A stretch of DNA of 64,000 bases from positions 83,415,777 to 83,479,776 of the forward strand of contig CAKMRJ010004445.1 of assembly GCA_928212115.1 (NCBI GenBank). The letters are read 5' to 3'. The stretch's first letter is position 1. Every line of letters starts with the position of its first letter. This DNA comes from Lactuca virosa (Eukaryota > Streptophyta > Magnoliopsida > Asterales > Asteraceae). Shown piece by piece: positions 22,963-35,085 of this stretch. Position numbers and translations under genes: made by a program. Below the pieces are notes generated by a model. The model was not told where the DNA came from. It did no database searches and was given only the letters and a program-made list of their open reading frames with translations.

Positions 22963-23535
22963 GTGGGGTGTGAGAATTGTAATGGGCCTCACCTTACCAG
23001 AGATTGTGATTTAGACGTGAACAGGAACCGGAAGGCACAAGTGTGTCATTCTAGTGGCGATAAATACGATGAGGATTGGCGAAAACCGAAATAAGAATGG
23101 CTACCATACGATGAGTACAAGAAGGCAAAGGAGGAGGTGTATAGGATGAAGACAAGAGGGTTCTATCAAAAAGAGGAGTCCGTGCAAGAAAAGAAAATAG
23201 ATCTTGAAGACATGCTAAAGCAATTTGTAGCCGCATCCGAGAAGAGACACAACGACACCGATGCGGTGCTACGAAATCAGCAAGCTTCTATTCTGAATAT
23301 TGAAAAACAATTAGGCCAGCTTGCACAACAAATCAACCAAAGAGCACCGAGTGAACTTCCTAGCAATACCGAGAAAAACCCGAGAGGAGCGTAAATAAAT
23401 ATCGTAACAACTAGAAGTGGGAAGATAATTACTCCTCTGGCCCCAAATAAGAAAGAAGATCCCAAATTGGTGCAAGAGGAAGAGGCAAAAAACCTGAAAT
23501 CGTAGAAACCCGACTCGACTCGACGAGTCCAGGAC
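22963..23535 (+). pseudogene. A1 gag C-terminus and linker to protease
   Basis: The frame after the gag stop shows a Cys/His cluster, CENCNGPHLTRDC, typical of Athila. An EWLPYDEYKKAKEE segment and a coiled-coil-like stretch (about 23137-23394: LEDMLKQFVAASEKR, LNIEKQLGQLAQQI) follow. In-frame stops occur at 22960, about 23092, 23392 and 23502. Three of these (TAG, TAA, TAG) fit single C-to-T changes. A dyad pair ACTCGACGAGT at 23518-23528 and 23540-23550 lies where the linker meets the protease frame. Confidence 0.8.
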
Positions 23536-25083
23536 ATGGACTCGACGAGTCCCCCACCTGAACAGAAAAATAAGCCTCCTGTCAAACCGTATAAGCCTCC
23601 ATTGACATTTCCAGGCCGCGCTAGACAAGAGAAGCAGGATGAAGAATATCAAAAGTTCCTGGAACATATCAAAGCCCTTCAAATTAATATTCCTTTCATC
23701 GAGGCGGTTGCACAAATGCCTAAGTATGCCAAATTCTTAAAGGAGCTTCTTACAAATACAAAGAAAATGGAAGAGGTCAAGAAGGTGGTTCTCAATGAAA
23801 ATTGTTCAGCCGCCATGTTGAACAAATTACCTAAGAAGATGGGTGACCCGGGTAGTTTGAATTTGCCTTGCCAATTTGGAAATTTATCGACTATCGACGC
23901 ATTAGCTGATTTGGGGGCAAGTGTTAACCTTATGTCATACTCATTCTTTAAGAAATTAGACCTTCCGGATCCAAGGCCAATTCGAATGGCAATTCACTTA
24001 GCAAATAAAACGGTGACATTTCCAAGAGGGATATGCGAGGACCTATTGGTGAAAGTTGATAAATTTGTGTTCCCCACGGACTTCATAGTACTAGACATGG
24101 AAGCGGACCCTCAAGTCCCGATCATACTTGGAAGACCTTTCCTAAATACCATGAGTGCTATAATAGGCATGAGAGATTCTAAACTTACCCTTCGGGTGGG
24201 AGAAGAATCAGTTACATTTGGAGTTGATCAAGCCATGAAGCATGTAAGGTGTAGTGATGATACGACATTTTCGGTAGACATGTTGGAAGAATTAATGGAA
24301 GAGTGGAAAGAAGACAAACCAAGCAATTCTACCATTACCTTTGAAGATGATTTTGATGCTAAAAGAGACCTGAAGGAGACAGATAGACTGCTCGAGGAAG
24401 CTGAATACAATGAATTAATCAAAAGTGCTGAAAGTCCGACTCGCCGAGTAGCAGCCACTCACTTGACAAGTCCATGCAAGAAAACGCGATCAGACGGAAA
24501 TTTTAGCCTGGACTCGACAAGTCCCCTCACTGGACTCGACGTGTTTAGCGTACAAAACACGAAATCAGAGCTGAAAATATTGCCTGATCATTTGGAGTAT
24601 GCATTTCTGGAAGAAGGTGAAAAAAAACATGTAATTATAGCTTCTGACGTCACCAAATCTGAAAAAGAAGAGCTAGTCCAAGTCTTAAAGAAAAGAAAGA
24701 ATGCCATTGCATGGAAAATCACCGATATTAAAGGGATAAGCCCTTGTTATTGTTATCACAAGATTAACCCGGAAGAAGGTGCAAGGCCGGTAGTGCAACA
24801 TCAAAGGCGATTGAACCCGAACATGCAAGAAGTGGTCAAGAAGGAGGTTGTCAAGCTCTTAGATGCGAGCATCATATATTCGATTTTTGATAGTCCATGG
24901 GTTAGTCCCGTTCAAGTGGTGCCTAAGAAAGGAGGAATAACAGTAGTGACAAATGAGAAGAACGAGCTCATACCAACTCGAACGGTAACCGGTTGGCGAG
25001 TGTGCATCGATTACCGAAACTTAAACGATGTCGCTCGTAAAAACCACTTTCCCCTTCCTTTTATTGATCAAATGCTTGAATGA
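23536..25083 (+). pseudogene. A1 protease and N-terminal reverse transcriptase
   Basis: A 515-residue frame. Athila features are KPYKPPLTFPGRARQ near the start, the protease active site ALADLGASVNLM (about residues 118-129, Leu-Gly-Ala rather than Asp-Ser/Thr-Gly), and the flap IILGRPFL near 198. RT starts with LDASIIYSIFDSPWVSPVQ and WRVCIDYRNLNDVARKNHFPLPFIDQMLE. It ends at a TGA at about 25081 where the family continues in the same frame. Dyads at 24439/24461 and 24512/24534 lie within this coding region in the spacer between protease and RT. Confidence 0.9.
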
Positions 25084-26053
25084 TTATCTAGTCATAGCTA
25101 TTACTGTTTCTTAGATGGATTTTCAGGCTACTTCCAAATCCCTATTGACCCAATAGATCAAGAAAAAAAGAGTTTCACTTGCCCCAGTGGGACTTTTGCC
25201 TATCGACGCATGCCTTTTGGGTTATGCAATGCGCCCGCGACCTTTCAAAGATGCATGACGGTGATATTCCATGACATGGTGGAAACTTTTATGGAAGTAT
25301 TTATGGATGATTTTCTGTCTTTCGTTCTTCTTTTTATGATTGTCTTACTAACCTTGATTTCATGCTTGCTAGGTGTGAGAAGACCAATTTAGTTCTTAAT
25401 TGGGAAAAGTGTCATTTTATGGTGAAAGAGGGCATAGTTTTAGGCCATAAAGTATCCAAAGCGGGGATTGAGGTGGATCGGGCAAAAATTGATACTATTG
25501 CTAAATTACCGCCATCGACTAATTTGAAGGGTGTTAGGAGTTTTTAGGACACGCGGGCTTTTACCGAAGTTTTATAAAAGATTTTTCTAAAATAACAAGA
25601 CCTTTAACTCAATTACTTTTAAAAGATGCACCTTTTATTTTTTCTAAAGAGTGTCTAGTTGCTTTTGAGATTTTGAAAGAAAAATTAACTAATGCCCCGA
25701 TCATTATCGCCCCGAATTGGAACCTGCCCTTTGAAATAATGTGTGATGCGAGCTATTTTTCCCTAGGATCCGTGCTTGGCAAAAGGATTGACAAGCACTT
25801 TTGACCCATTTATTATGCAAGTAAGACCTCAAATCCGACCCAAGAAAACTACACCACAACTAAAAAAGAATTATTAACCGTGGTGTATGCCTTTGACAAA
25901 TTCCGCCCTTATCTTATTTTATCTAAAACCACTCTTTTTACTGACCACTCTACTATTAAGTACTTGTTTTCCAAGTAGGATGCGAAGCCGAGATTGATCC
26001 GATGCGTACTTTTACTTCAATAATTTGACATCGAGATCAAGGATAAGAAAGGG
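25084..26053 (+). pseudogene. A1 reverse transcriptase palm, RNase H
   Basis: Reading on after the TGA gives YYCFLDGFSGYFQIPI and RRMPFGLCNAPATFQRCM, and the catalytic box as FMDDF. A small indel near 25316 shifts frame. The RT thumb resumes at 25362 (CEKTNLVLNWEKCHFMV, GIVLGHKVS). The region after it carries RNase H blocks (CDASYFSLGSVLG, PIYYASKT, LLTVVYAFDKFR, TLFTDHSTIKYL) with in-frame stops near 25802, 25978 and 26025. The enzyme would copy RNA to DNA and remove the RNA strand; this copy is dead. Confidence 0.87.
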
Positions 26054-26396
26054 ATGGAGAATGTAGTTGCTGACCATCTTTCTAGATTAGAAAATCCAGA
26101 GAGGGAAGAGATAGACAACATGGGTATTGAAGATAGCTTCCTGGAGGAGTATTTGATGGTGATCATGGGGGAAGAACCATGGTATGCAGACATTGCAAAT
26201 TATTTGGCTGGCGACTACCTTCCAAAAAGCCTCACTCATCAACAAAAGAAGAAGCTCTTTTCAGAAATTAAATATTATTTCTGGGATGAGCCATATCTTT
26301 TTAGGAGCTGTGCAGATGGAATCATAAGAAGATGTGTTTTTGCCAAGGAAAGTCAGGACATATTAGAGCATTGCCACAATGGACCCGCGAGATGAC
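26054..26396 (+). pseudogene. A1 integrase N-terminus, cut by G3
   Basis: MENVVADHLSRLENP closes RNase H. The frame then carries the spacer with DIANYLAGDYLP and the start of the integrase zinc domain (RRCVFAKES...ILEHCHNGP). G3 interrupts it at 26402. The other half resumes at 37378. The target duplication ATCAT is at 26397-26401 and 37373-37377. Confidence 0.88.
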
Positions 26397-26401
26397 ATCA
26401 T

Positions 26402-26837
26402 TGTCACACCCCGATCCTTGTCGGAATCGATCAAGGCGTGATATATTGTTCAAAGTCTCATGACAACTATGTTATAATATGATTAGATTCAATTAAGTAC
26501 TAAGTATGCAAACAAGATCCACAACATACAAATACAAATCCAAATACGAACAACATTTATTACATCAAATTTAAATAGTCTTGTGGATTTCTAAGGCATA
26601 ACCTATTTTTCATCAACTTCATTCTTCAAATCTGCATCATGGGTAAAAACAAGTCAACTACGAGAGTTGGTGAGTAATCTAATTTTAGTAGAGAAAATTG
26701 TGAAGTTAAAACATTTATAATTTGAAATTTGTTTTCTTTTGAAGTCGGCAAACAATTGTATTTGAGATAACGGTTTATAAATCAAAAATTGATTAACAAA
26801 TGATAACAACAACAATAAGTCCTCACCCTATATATAC

Positions 26838-26908
<71 letters not shown>

Positions 26909-29180
26909 ATGGAGCATCTAATCATCATACACACTCAACCACGTGCGATCAATCACCTTAGCGTCCCAAGGCGGGGGGGTCAACCCAATAGCGCTATTAT
27001 TGTCCATAACGTACCTCAAGAATAGGGGCATAGTAATGGAGATTAGACTAAAAATGGTAATGCACTATAAGTACATGTAGCGTAAACAAACAATAGTTAT
27101 ACAATTAATGACTCACGTATAAATGTCCCAACAATGTCTCAATTGTGATAAAACAATAAAATAAAGTTGGAACATATTAGAACCACATGATACACCCCAA
27201 AAGTATTGAAAATTATAAAATATGGGGTAGATTACTCACATTAGTCCCAAACCGAAATGCGTGTGTCATACGATAGACGGTTCGGGTCAAAATGGCGTAG
27301 AACCTAATATAATTAATAGTTTTGGTTTAGTAACTGGTAAACGAGAATGGAGTATTAATACAAATAATTAGACACATATTCTTATATTAGATGAATTAAC
27401 AATAATTCATTTTGATTAGAATATTAAGGTATTCATTTGTTAAATGAATTTTAAATTGAATTAATTACTTTGCATAATTAATTTATATTTTCAATTTAGG
27501 CCAGATTTTAATAATTTCTTATTAAAATAATAACTTGCCCAATTATAATTATTTACAGATTTTAACAATTATTTATATGAAATAATCATTAAAATGCATT
27601 TTTACATGCTTAAATACTTAGGAAAATGGTTTTAAATAGTAAACATTATTGAAGAATTATGAAATTATTAGGAAATCATTCTTTCATACAATATTAATTA
27701 CTGTAAAATTTTTATATTTTTCTGAACTATTTTAGTATTTATTTAATACTTTAATGATTAAACAACAACAAAATCCGGGAAAAATAATAAATGATTCCCA
27801 AAAATTCTATAATATTAACCATAGTTTTATAACATGATATAAAGCCCATTGTATAGGTTTCAGATATTTGTGACTATGGGAAGTATTTTTTTATATATTT
27901 CATTATTAATTAATCAATAAATTCATAAATAATAGTAAACGATTAAGGAAATTCATTAAACTTTTTATTTATTATTAATATGTAATATATGATTGGTTGA
28001 TAAGGTTTTATAATTTTTGGACATGTGTAGATATTTATTATCAATTTAAACCATTAAACAATCATTAAATCGGTAAAAATAAGCAAACATTCTTACAAAA
28101 ATCGGTAAATTTTGTCATGGAGTCTTTATAATGTTAATAAGGTTCGAAAATATAATATCTAGTTTTTTGACATACAAAACTATGTTTTTGCTATTTATTT
28201 ATCTTCAACAAAATAAAATACAAAATAAACATAAAACAGTAATATAAATGCATGAAACTTCATAAATTATGTTTAATCAATATATGGGTCATCCCAGAAT
28301 TTTCTCAGAATTTATTGAATGCAAAAAGTATTTTATGTGAATTATTGCCCTACTTTATTGCAATAATTATAGTAATTCAATAAAAATAAGTTATTTTCTG
28401 AAAATTGCAGAACTTCTTATTTTATTGATGGGATTCTGAGAAAAATCAGGTTTATGCATAAAATGAGTTTTAGATAGTTTGGTGGATTTAATTTGTTTCT
28501 TGTATGAATTTGAAACTTTTAACAACATACCTTTGATGAATGCTTCAAGAGGGATGAAGATTTGAGTATAATAGATTGTTCTTGGCTGGAATATGAGTAT
28601 TTCTTGGATGAATTTTGTGATTGAGAGTGAGAGAAAGAATAGAGAAGGTTTAAGTGGTGAAGAGAATAATATGTTGGGAGAAAAAGGAAAGGAAAGTGGA
28701 TGGGAGGTGTGAGTGGGAGACCATGGGAATAATCTTTTTGCTTTTGGTGGTCTTCATAATTTCCCACTAACACAAGCATCTTTTACATAATTAATATAAG
28801 AGTTTTATAAAATTTAATGTAAAGTTTATAAAAATAGAGTTTTATAAAATTTAATGTAAAGTTTATAAAAATGGAGTTTTATAAAAGATAGGTTATTATT
28901 TGATTATAACAATCTACTTTGATTTGAAGTTTAATTATAGCATTCAAGTTTGATTCTTTTAATTTAATTAGAGCATTATACTTTGATTTGATTTTAATAT
29001 GGTATCATAATTTAATTTGATTATAGTTATAACGTTGTACTATACTATGTTGCTATTAACGTCAATTTATATCGTAGTGTATGAGTTTTGATCCTATTAG
29101 CGTCAAGTAATCTTGAGTAGGGTTTATTAAATTTCCAATTGGGTTGGGTTGACCCGAATCCATTTTAGGCGGATGTCACA
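26402..29180 (-). repeat. G3 3' LTR
   Basis: 2779 bp, paired with 34589-37372. It holds an (AT)n tract (about 26842-26906) and a two-unit direct repeat of about 44 bp near 28799-28880 containing 'agttttataaaatttaatg'. Differences from the partner LTR are mostly small indels and substitutions. Confidence 0.95.
26842..26906. repeat. (TA)n microsatellite in G3 LTR
   Basis: Present at the same LTR position as 35029-35088 but of different length, so it was carried by the element. Confidence 0.93.
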
Positions 29181-29192
29181 ATCTCCCCTACT
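29181..29192 (-). other. G3 polypurine tract
   Basis: Minus strand AGTAGGGGAGAT directly before the LTR start TGTGACATCC. Confidence 0.88.
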
Positions 29193-29197
29193 TTAGG

Positions 29198-29216
29198 AAA
29201 TTTCGTCCCGAAATTT
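29198..29216. other. Stem-loop dyad beside the G3 PPT
   Basis: AAATTTCG and CGAAATTT arms around a 3-nt loop, same place as in G1, G4 and G5. Confidence 0.7.
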
Positions 29217-29230
29217 AAGAAGAGAGTACC

Positions 29231-31159
29231 TTAAGAGAAAAGTTGTGGGTATTTGGTACGCATATGATCCTCACGCTCCCATGTATACTCAGGTCCACGT
29301 GCCGACTGCCACCTGACCTTAACCAGGGGAATGCGACTTCTTTTGAGTTGCTTTTCCTTTCGGTCGACAATTTCCAAGGGTTTCTCGATAAATTGCATTT
29401 TCTCGTCGATTTGGATATCCTCGAGAGGAACATGAAGGTTCTCGTCTGCTAAACACTTCTTGAGGTTGGCTATATGAAATATTGGGTGAACTTTCTTAAG
29501 CTTTGTTGGTAGATCCAACTCGTAGGCTACTGGTCCGATCCTTTTTATGATCTTAAACGGGCCTACGTAGCGTGGTGCCAATTTACCCTTGCGTCCAAAT
29601 CGAACCACACCTTTCCATGGGGACACTTTTAACATGACCATGTCACCCATGGTAAATTCAAGCAGTTTGCGTCGCTTGTCGGCATAATTCTTTTGTCGGC
29701 TACGAGCTGCGAGAAGGTTATCGCGAATCTGAGTGATTTTGTCGGTTGTTTCCTGGATAAGCTCAGGACCAACGATTGGAGAATCTACTGTTGCGCGAAT
29801 CACGTGGGACTCACCAATTTCATGCCAGCAAATAGGAGATCGGCATTTACGGCCATACAATGCCTCAAATGGTGGCATCTTGATGCTAGAATGATAACTG
29901 TTATTATAGGAGAATTCCACCAACGGTAAATGAGAGTCCCAGTTTCCTCCGAAATCCAAGACACACGCCCTCAACATATCTTCGAGTGTTTGAATTGTCC
30001 TCTCAGATTGACCATCGGTCTGAGGATGATAGGCGGTACTGAGATCGAGGCGGGTTCCCATGGCTGTTTGAAGTGATTGCCAAAACCGAGAGAGAAATCT
30101 CCCATCACGATCTGAAATGATGCTGAGAGGAATGCCATGCCGACTAACTATCTCGTTGATGTAAATCCGAGCAAGTTTTTCGACTTTGAAATTTTCACGG
30201 ATGGGAAGGAAATGAGCGGATTTGTTCAAACGGTCAATGATTATCCAAATGCTGTCGTGTCCTTTTGTGGTACGGGGAAGTTTGGTTACGAAATCCATGG
30301 CGATCGCTTCCCATTTCCACCTGGGGATTTCTGGTTGGACCAATAGTCCAGAGGGTCGTTGATGTTCTACTTTGACCCTGGAACATGTAAGACATTTGGC
30401 CACGAATAAAGCAATATCCTTTTTCATTCCCGACCACCAATAATTGGTTCTCAGGCCATGATACATCTTGTCAGTGCCCGGATGAATGGAATATCGGGTT
30501 TTATGGATTTCTTCCATCAGGAATATACGAAGATTGTCACGATCTGGGATCCAGATGCGATCTTGATAATAGAAAATACCATCAGATTTAGTTTCCAACT
30601 CCCCATCAATTCCCGTGGGCATGTCATTTTCGGTAATTGCCGAGTGTTGGGCTCCTCGAATTCGGTCGCTGAGATTGGACAAGATAGGAGAACATATTAG
30701 ATGAAATGCATGGGCATGTTCTTTTCGGCTTAACGCGTCGGCTACGACGTTTGCCTTGCCCGGATGATAGCGTATTTCACACTCGTAATCATTTAGGAGC
30801 TCGACCCATCGTCTTTGCCTCATATTGAGTTCCTTTTGATTAAGAATATGTTGCAAGCTCTTGTGGTCGGTGAAAATTACGCATTTAGTGCCGTAAAGGT
30901 AATGCCTCCAAATTTTAAGAGCGAAAACCACGGCACCGAGCTCCAAATCATGAGTCGTATAATTCCTTTCGTGGATTTTGAGTTGTCGTGATGCGTAAGC
31001 TATAACCTTTCCCTTTTGCATCAAAACACAACCTAGACCGAGATTGGAGGCATCGCAGAATACCACGAAATCTTCGGATCCTTCAGGGAGTGTAAGAATC
31101 GGAGCGTCACACAAACTTTGTTTAAGGGTTTGGAAGCGTATTCCTGCTTGGGTCCCCAA
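29231..31159 (-). pseudogene. G3 pol C-terminal part: RNase H, integrase, chromodomain
   Basis: A 642-residue open frame. RNase H is at about 1-130 (FCDASNLGLGCVLMQ, HDLELGAVVFALK, FTDHKSLQHIL). Integrase follows with the zinc region (HPGTDKM...CLTCSRVK) and the DDE core, seen as AMDFVTKLPR, ISDRDGRF and the Glu in DGQSERTIQTLEDM. The tail has YVGPFKIIKRIG and HPIFHIANLKKCL. The last 60 residues (VKVRWQSARGPEYTWERED) form the chromodomain-like end. The frame is open to its natural stop. It is separated from the upstream ORF by a frameshift near 31140; the two frames overlap over 31033-31159. Confidence 0.93.
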
Positions 31160-33762
31160 TCAAATGGTGTACCCTTGCAAGTGAGAGAAGTAAGCGGTAA
31201 AGCAATCTTTGAGAAATTTGAAATGAAACGCCGGTAATAGCCGGCTAAACCGAGGAAGGACCGAATTTCCTTGGGGGTACGTGGGGCTTTCCAATTCTGG
31301 ACTGCTTCAACTTTTGCGGGATCGACTAAAATACCCTTGTCACTTACAATATGACCAAGGAATTGTACCTCATTTAACCAAAACTCGCATTTCGAAAATT
31401 TGGCGTAGAGCCGATTTCCTTGCAACGTTTGGAGAGTTAGGCGAAGGTGTCTTTCATGCTCTGCCTTTGTCTTGGAGTAAATGAGGATGTCATCAATAAA
31501 GACGATAACAAAACGGTCGAGATAAGGTTTAAATACCCGATTCATCAAGTCCATGAATACGGCAGGGGCATTTGTTAGGCCGAAAGGCATAACGGTGAAC
31601 TCGTAATGACCATAGCGGGTTCGGAAAGCGGTTTTGGGGATGTCTTCTTCCCGTACTCGAAGTTGGTGATAACCCGAGCGAAGGTCAATTTTTGAGAAGC
31701 ATGAAGCTCCTTGAAGCTGATCAAAAAGGTCGTCGATCCGAGGTAACGGATATCGGTTCTTGATGGTTAATTTATTTAACTCCCGATAATCGATACACAT
31801 ACGAAACGAACCATCTTTCTTTTTGATGAAGAGAACCGGGGCTCCCCAGGGTGAAGTACTAGGGCGGATAAATCCCTTATCGGTTAATTCTTGGAGCTGA
31901 CTTGCCAATTCTTGCATCTCGGTTGGAGCCAACCGATATGGAGACTTGGCTATGGGAGTAGCCTCAGGAACAAGATCGATGCGGAACTCTAGCTCACGTA
32001 CTGGAGGGAGTCCAGATACGTCATCAGGAAAGATGTCGGGAAAGTCTCGTACTATCGGAATATCTTCGATCTTCTTTTCTTTCACCTTTGTTTCCACCAC
32101 ATGGGCTAAGAAAGCCATATATTCTTTTCGTAGATATGATCGAGCTTGAGTACATGACATAAGACTAAGCTTTTCCGAATGAGTCTCGCCAAAAATACGA
32201 AGACTTTGACCGTCGGCAAGAGGAATACGAATGAACTTATCGTAACATACTATTTCAGCATGGTTTTGGAATAGCCAATCCATTCCTACGATGATGTCGA
32301 AGCTACCAAGTTCCATAGGAACTAAATTGACAGAAAATTTATGACCGCAAAAATCGAAAGTGCAATCTTGGATGACTGCATTGAGTGAAACGTATTTTCC
32401 ATCGGCGACTTCTACGGTAAAGTACTCATCAAGAATCGTGCGAGATTTGTGAAGTATGGGCTCAAATTCCAAAGACACAAAACTTTTATCGGCACCTGAA
32501 TCAAAAAGTACTGACGCGTAGCAGTCATTTATGAGAAACGTACCATTTACGACCTTGTTATCGGTCTTTGCTTGGGTTGCGGTAATGACAAAGGCTCGGC
32601 CTTTGGGAGTTGGAACCTGCATTGTTGGATTTGCCTGGGCTTGGGTGTTGATGATATTGACTAGCCTAGGACACGCGTTTCTGAAATGGGTGGGGTCACC
32701 ACAGTTGAAGCATGTTCCAGTTGGATATCGGGTTTGTGTTTGCTGATTTGAGGGTAGATAGAGTGGTCGCTGAGTTTTTGGTGCACGACATGTGTCCGCC
32801 AAGTGGCCATAGCGACCACAATTCGTACAGAGGCGACACGGGCTGGTGGTCATATGGTGATAGTTACAGTGGTTACAGAGGGGGTGAGGTCCGGTATACG
32901 GATTTTTATTCGGTTGGGCTTGTGGGGTGACTTGGGTGATAGGAGTAGCAGGGGTAATAACAACATGGTTGTGGTGATGACTTTTCCGCTTCTTTTTGTC
33001 ATGTCGGTGGGAGGACTCGGACTTGACAATTAGGGGGGTCTCAGGGGTCGGCTTTTCAGTTGACATCTTTGAACCCTTGCGTGGGAGGACACCATCGTTC
33101 ATATTGTCCTCGTTGAGTTGACCTGCTATTTCAATGGCGGATTCTAGGGTAGATGGCCTGCTGCTGGTCACCGAATCACGGATCTGGCGTGGTAACCCTT
33201 TGATGTAGCGGCGTATTGCATTTTTCATAGGTTGAACCATGTGAGGTAGGAGTCTCGAGAGATCATGGAATCTATTGGTGTAGGTCGCGTTGTCGCCTCC
33301 CACCTGTTTCAGATTCCAGAATTCATCCTCGAGAGTTTGCAATTCGCTGTCAGGGCAGAACTTCTCCATCATGCGTTCCTTTAGTTTTGACCAGGTCATT
33401 CCCAAGGCAACAGCCTCTCCCTTTGCCCGTTTTTCTAGGTTCCACCATGTGAGAGCATGACCTTGGAGGCACCCTGTAGCATGACGGACCATCAGGTCCT
33501 CAGGACACTCGCTATGGATGAAAGTACTCTCCATTTCTTCAATCCATGTGAGGAGTGCGGTGGCACCATCGATGCCTTTGAAGTAAGGCGGATTGCAGTT
33601 ACGAAAGTGCTTGAACGAGCAACGAGGAGTGGTTGCTGGAGCTTGTGGCTGAAGAGAATGAAGTTGGGTTGCAATTGTTGGGATGACGTTTGCTACCTCC
33701 TTGGCGATAAGGGCAGCTAGCCTTCGGTTGTTGCGAGCAGCGTATGGGGGTCGTAATGCCAT
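31033..33762 (-). pseudogene. G3 gag, protease, reverse transcriptase
   Basis: A 909-residue frame from ATG at 33762. Gag is at about 48-220 (FRNCNPPYFKGIDGATALL, GHALTWWNLE). Zinc knuckles are CTNCGRYGHLADTC (about 312-325) and CFNCGDPTHFRNAC (351-364). The protease has LFDSGADKSF near 420 and the MDWL flap near 495. RT spans about 590-870 with WGAPVLFIKKKDGSFRMC, FSKIDLRSGYHQ, MPFGLTNAPAVF and the catalytic FVIVFIDDILIYS near 755. No stop interrupts it until the frameshift at the RT/RNase H border. Gag and pol share one frame, as usual in this lineage. This is the best preserved gene in the window. Confidence 0.94.
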
Positions 33763-34573
33763 CTACGAGAAACACGCATATGGACTTGTGAGTTATTTGT
33801 AAATTGATTATGGAAATAAAGTTTTTAGACATTGTTGGGTAAAATAATTGTAAAACACTTGTTGGGCCATGGTTAGGAGTGTTGGGCACCTTTTGGGCTT
33901 TCCATGGTTACTAAATGTGAAACATGTAGCACTTGCGTGGGCCCCCACAAAACTAAGTTTTCACATGTCTTTCCCACTTCTAGGCCCATTAGGGAACTTA
34001 ATAGTCCAATGAGTTGGCCATTTTGGAGTGTATCCTTTCGGATACGTTTGATAAGGTCGGGTATTTTGATGGCTCAAAAGTAATGTGAATGACGCGCTTT
34101 GGCCTATAGGTTTGGGAACTCTCGCCTTTGGTCCCCAGATAAGCAAACTGGTCCCTCGGTTGATTGGGATGTATACGAATGCTTGCCTAGTCAGGACTTT
34201 CGGGCTACCGGCACCTCCCCCTTCCAGTTACTACGCGTCCATTACTATGATCCTACCCAACTAGAGTGGATGACTTTGAATTTCCTATGAGCTCTAAGGA
34301 ATATATATGTATATACATTTTTTTTAAAACCACTTGAATATGTGTGTGATTTTCAGAGAAAGAGGAGAATATTCACCAGTGTATGCACACATATAAGTGT
34401 CAGGAGTAATACGTATGCACTTAAGGGAGCAATTAACACACAAAGGTATTCCTAGGATTTTCTAAGTGTGAATTGCATGCAGTTGTGTGTGCATTTTATA
34501 AACTAGCATACGAGAGGACCCTAGAGGCTATAGACTAGGTCAAGGCAATTAACCTAATTCCCTATAGTCAAGG
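33763..34573 (-). other. G3 5' leader
   Basis: Between PBS and gag start; no protein domain. A short (AT)-rich tract is at 34300-34330. Confidence 0.7.
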
Positions 34574-34585
34574 GCTCTGATACCA
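34574..34585 (-). other. G3 primer-binding site (tRNA-iMet)
   Basis: Minus strand TGGTATCAGAGC, three bases from the 5' LTR. Confidence 0.93.
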
Positions 34586-34588
34586 ATC

Positions 34589-35023
34589 TGTCACACCCCG
34601 ATCCTTGTCGGAATCGATCAAGGCGTGATATATTGTTCAAAGTCTCATGACAACTATGTTATAATATGATTAGATTCAATTAAGTACTAAGTATGCAAAC
34701 AAGATCCACAACATACAAATACAAATCCAAATACGAACAACATTTATTACATCAAATTTAAATAGTCTTGTGGATTTCTAAGGCACAACCTATTTTTCAT
34801 CAACTTCATTCTCTTAAATCTGCATCATGGGTAAAAACAAGGTCAACTACGAGAGTTGGTGAGTAATCTAATTTTAGTAGAGAAATTGTGAAGTTGAAAC
34901 ATTTATAATTTGAAATTTGTTTTCTTTTGAAGTCGGCAAACAATTGTATTTGAGATAACGGTTATAAATCAAAAATTGATTAACAAATGATAACAAAACA
35001 ATAAGTCCTCACCCTATATATAC

Positions 35024-35085
<62 letters not shown>

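Noticed and set aside
31033..31159. Programmed frameshift in G3
   Set aside because: It lies at the RT/RNase H border, not at gag/pol, and no slippery site with a following structure is evident.
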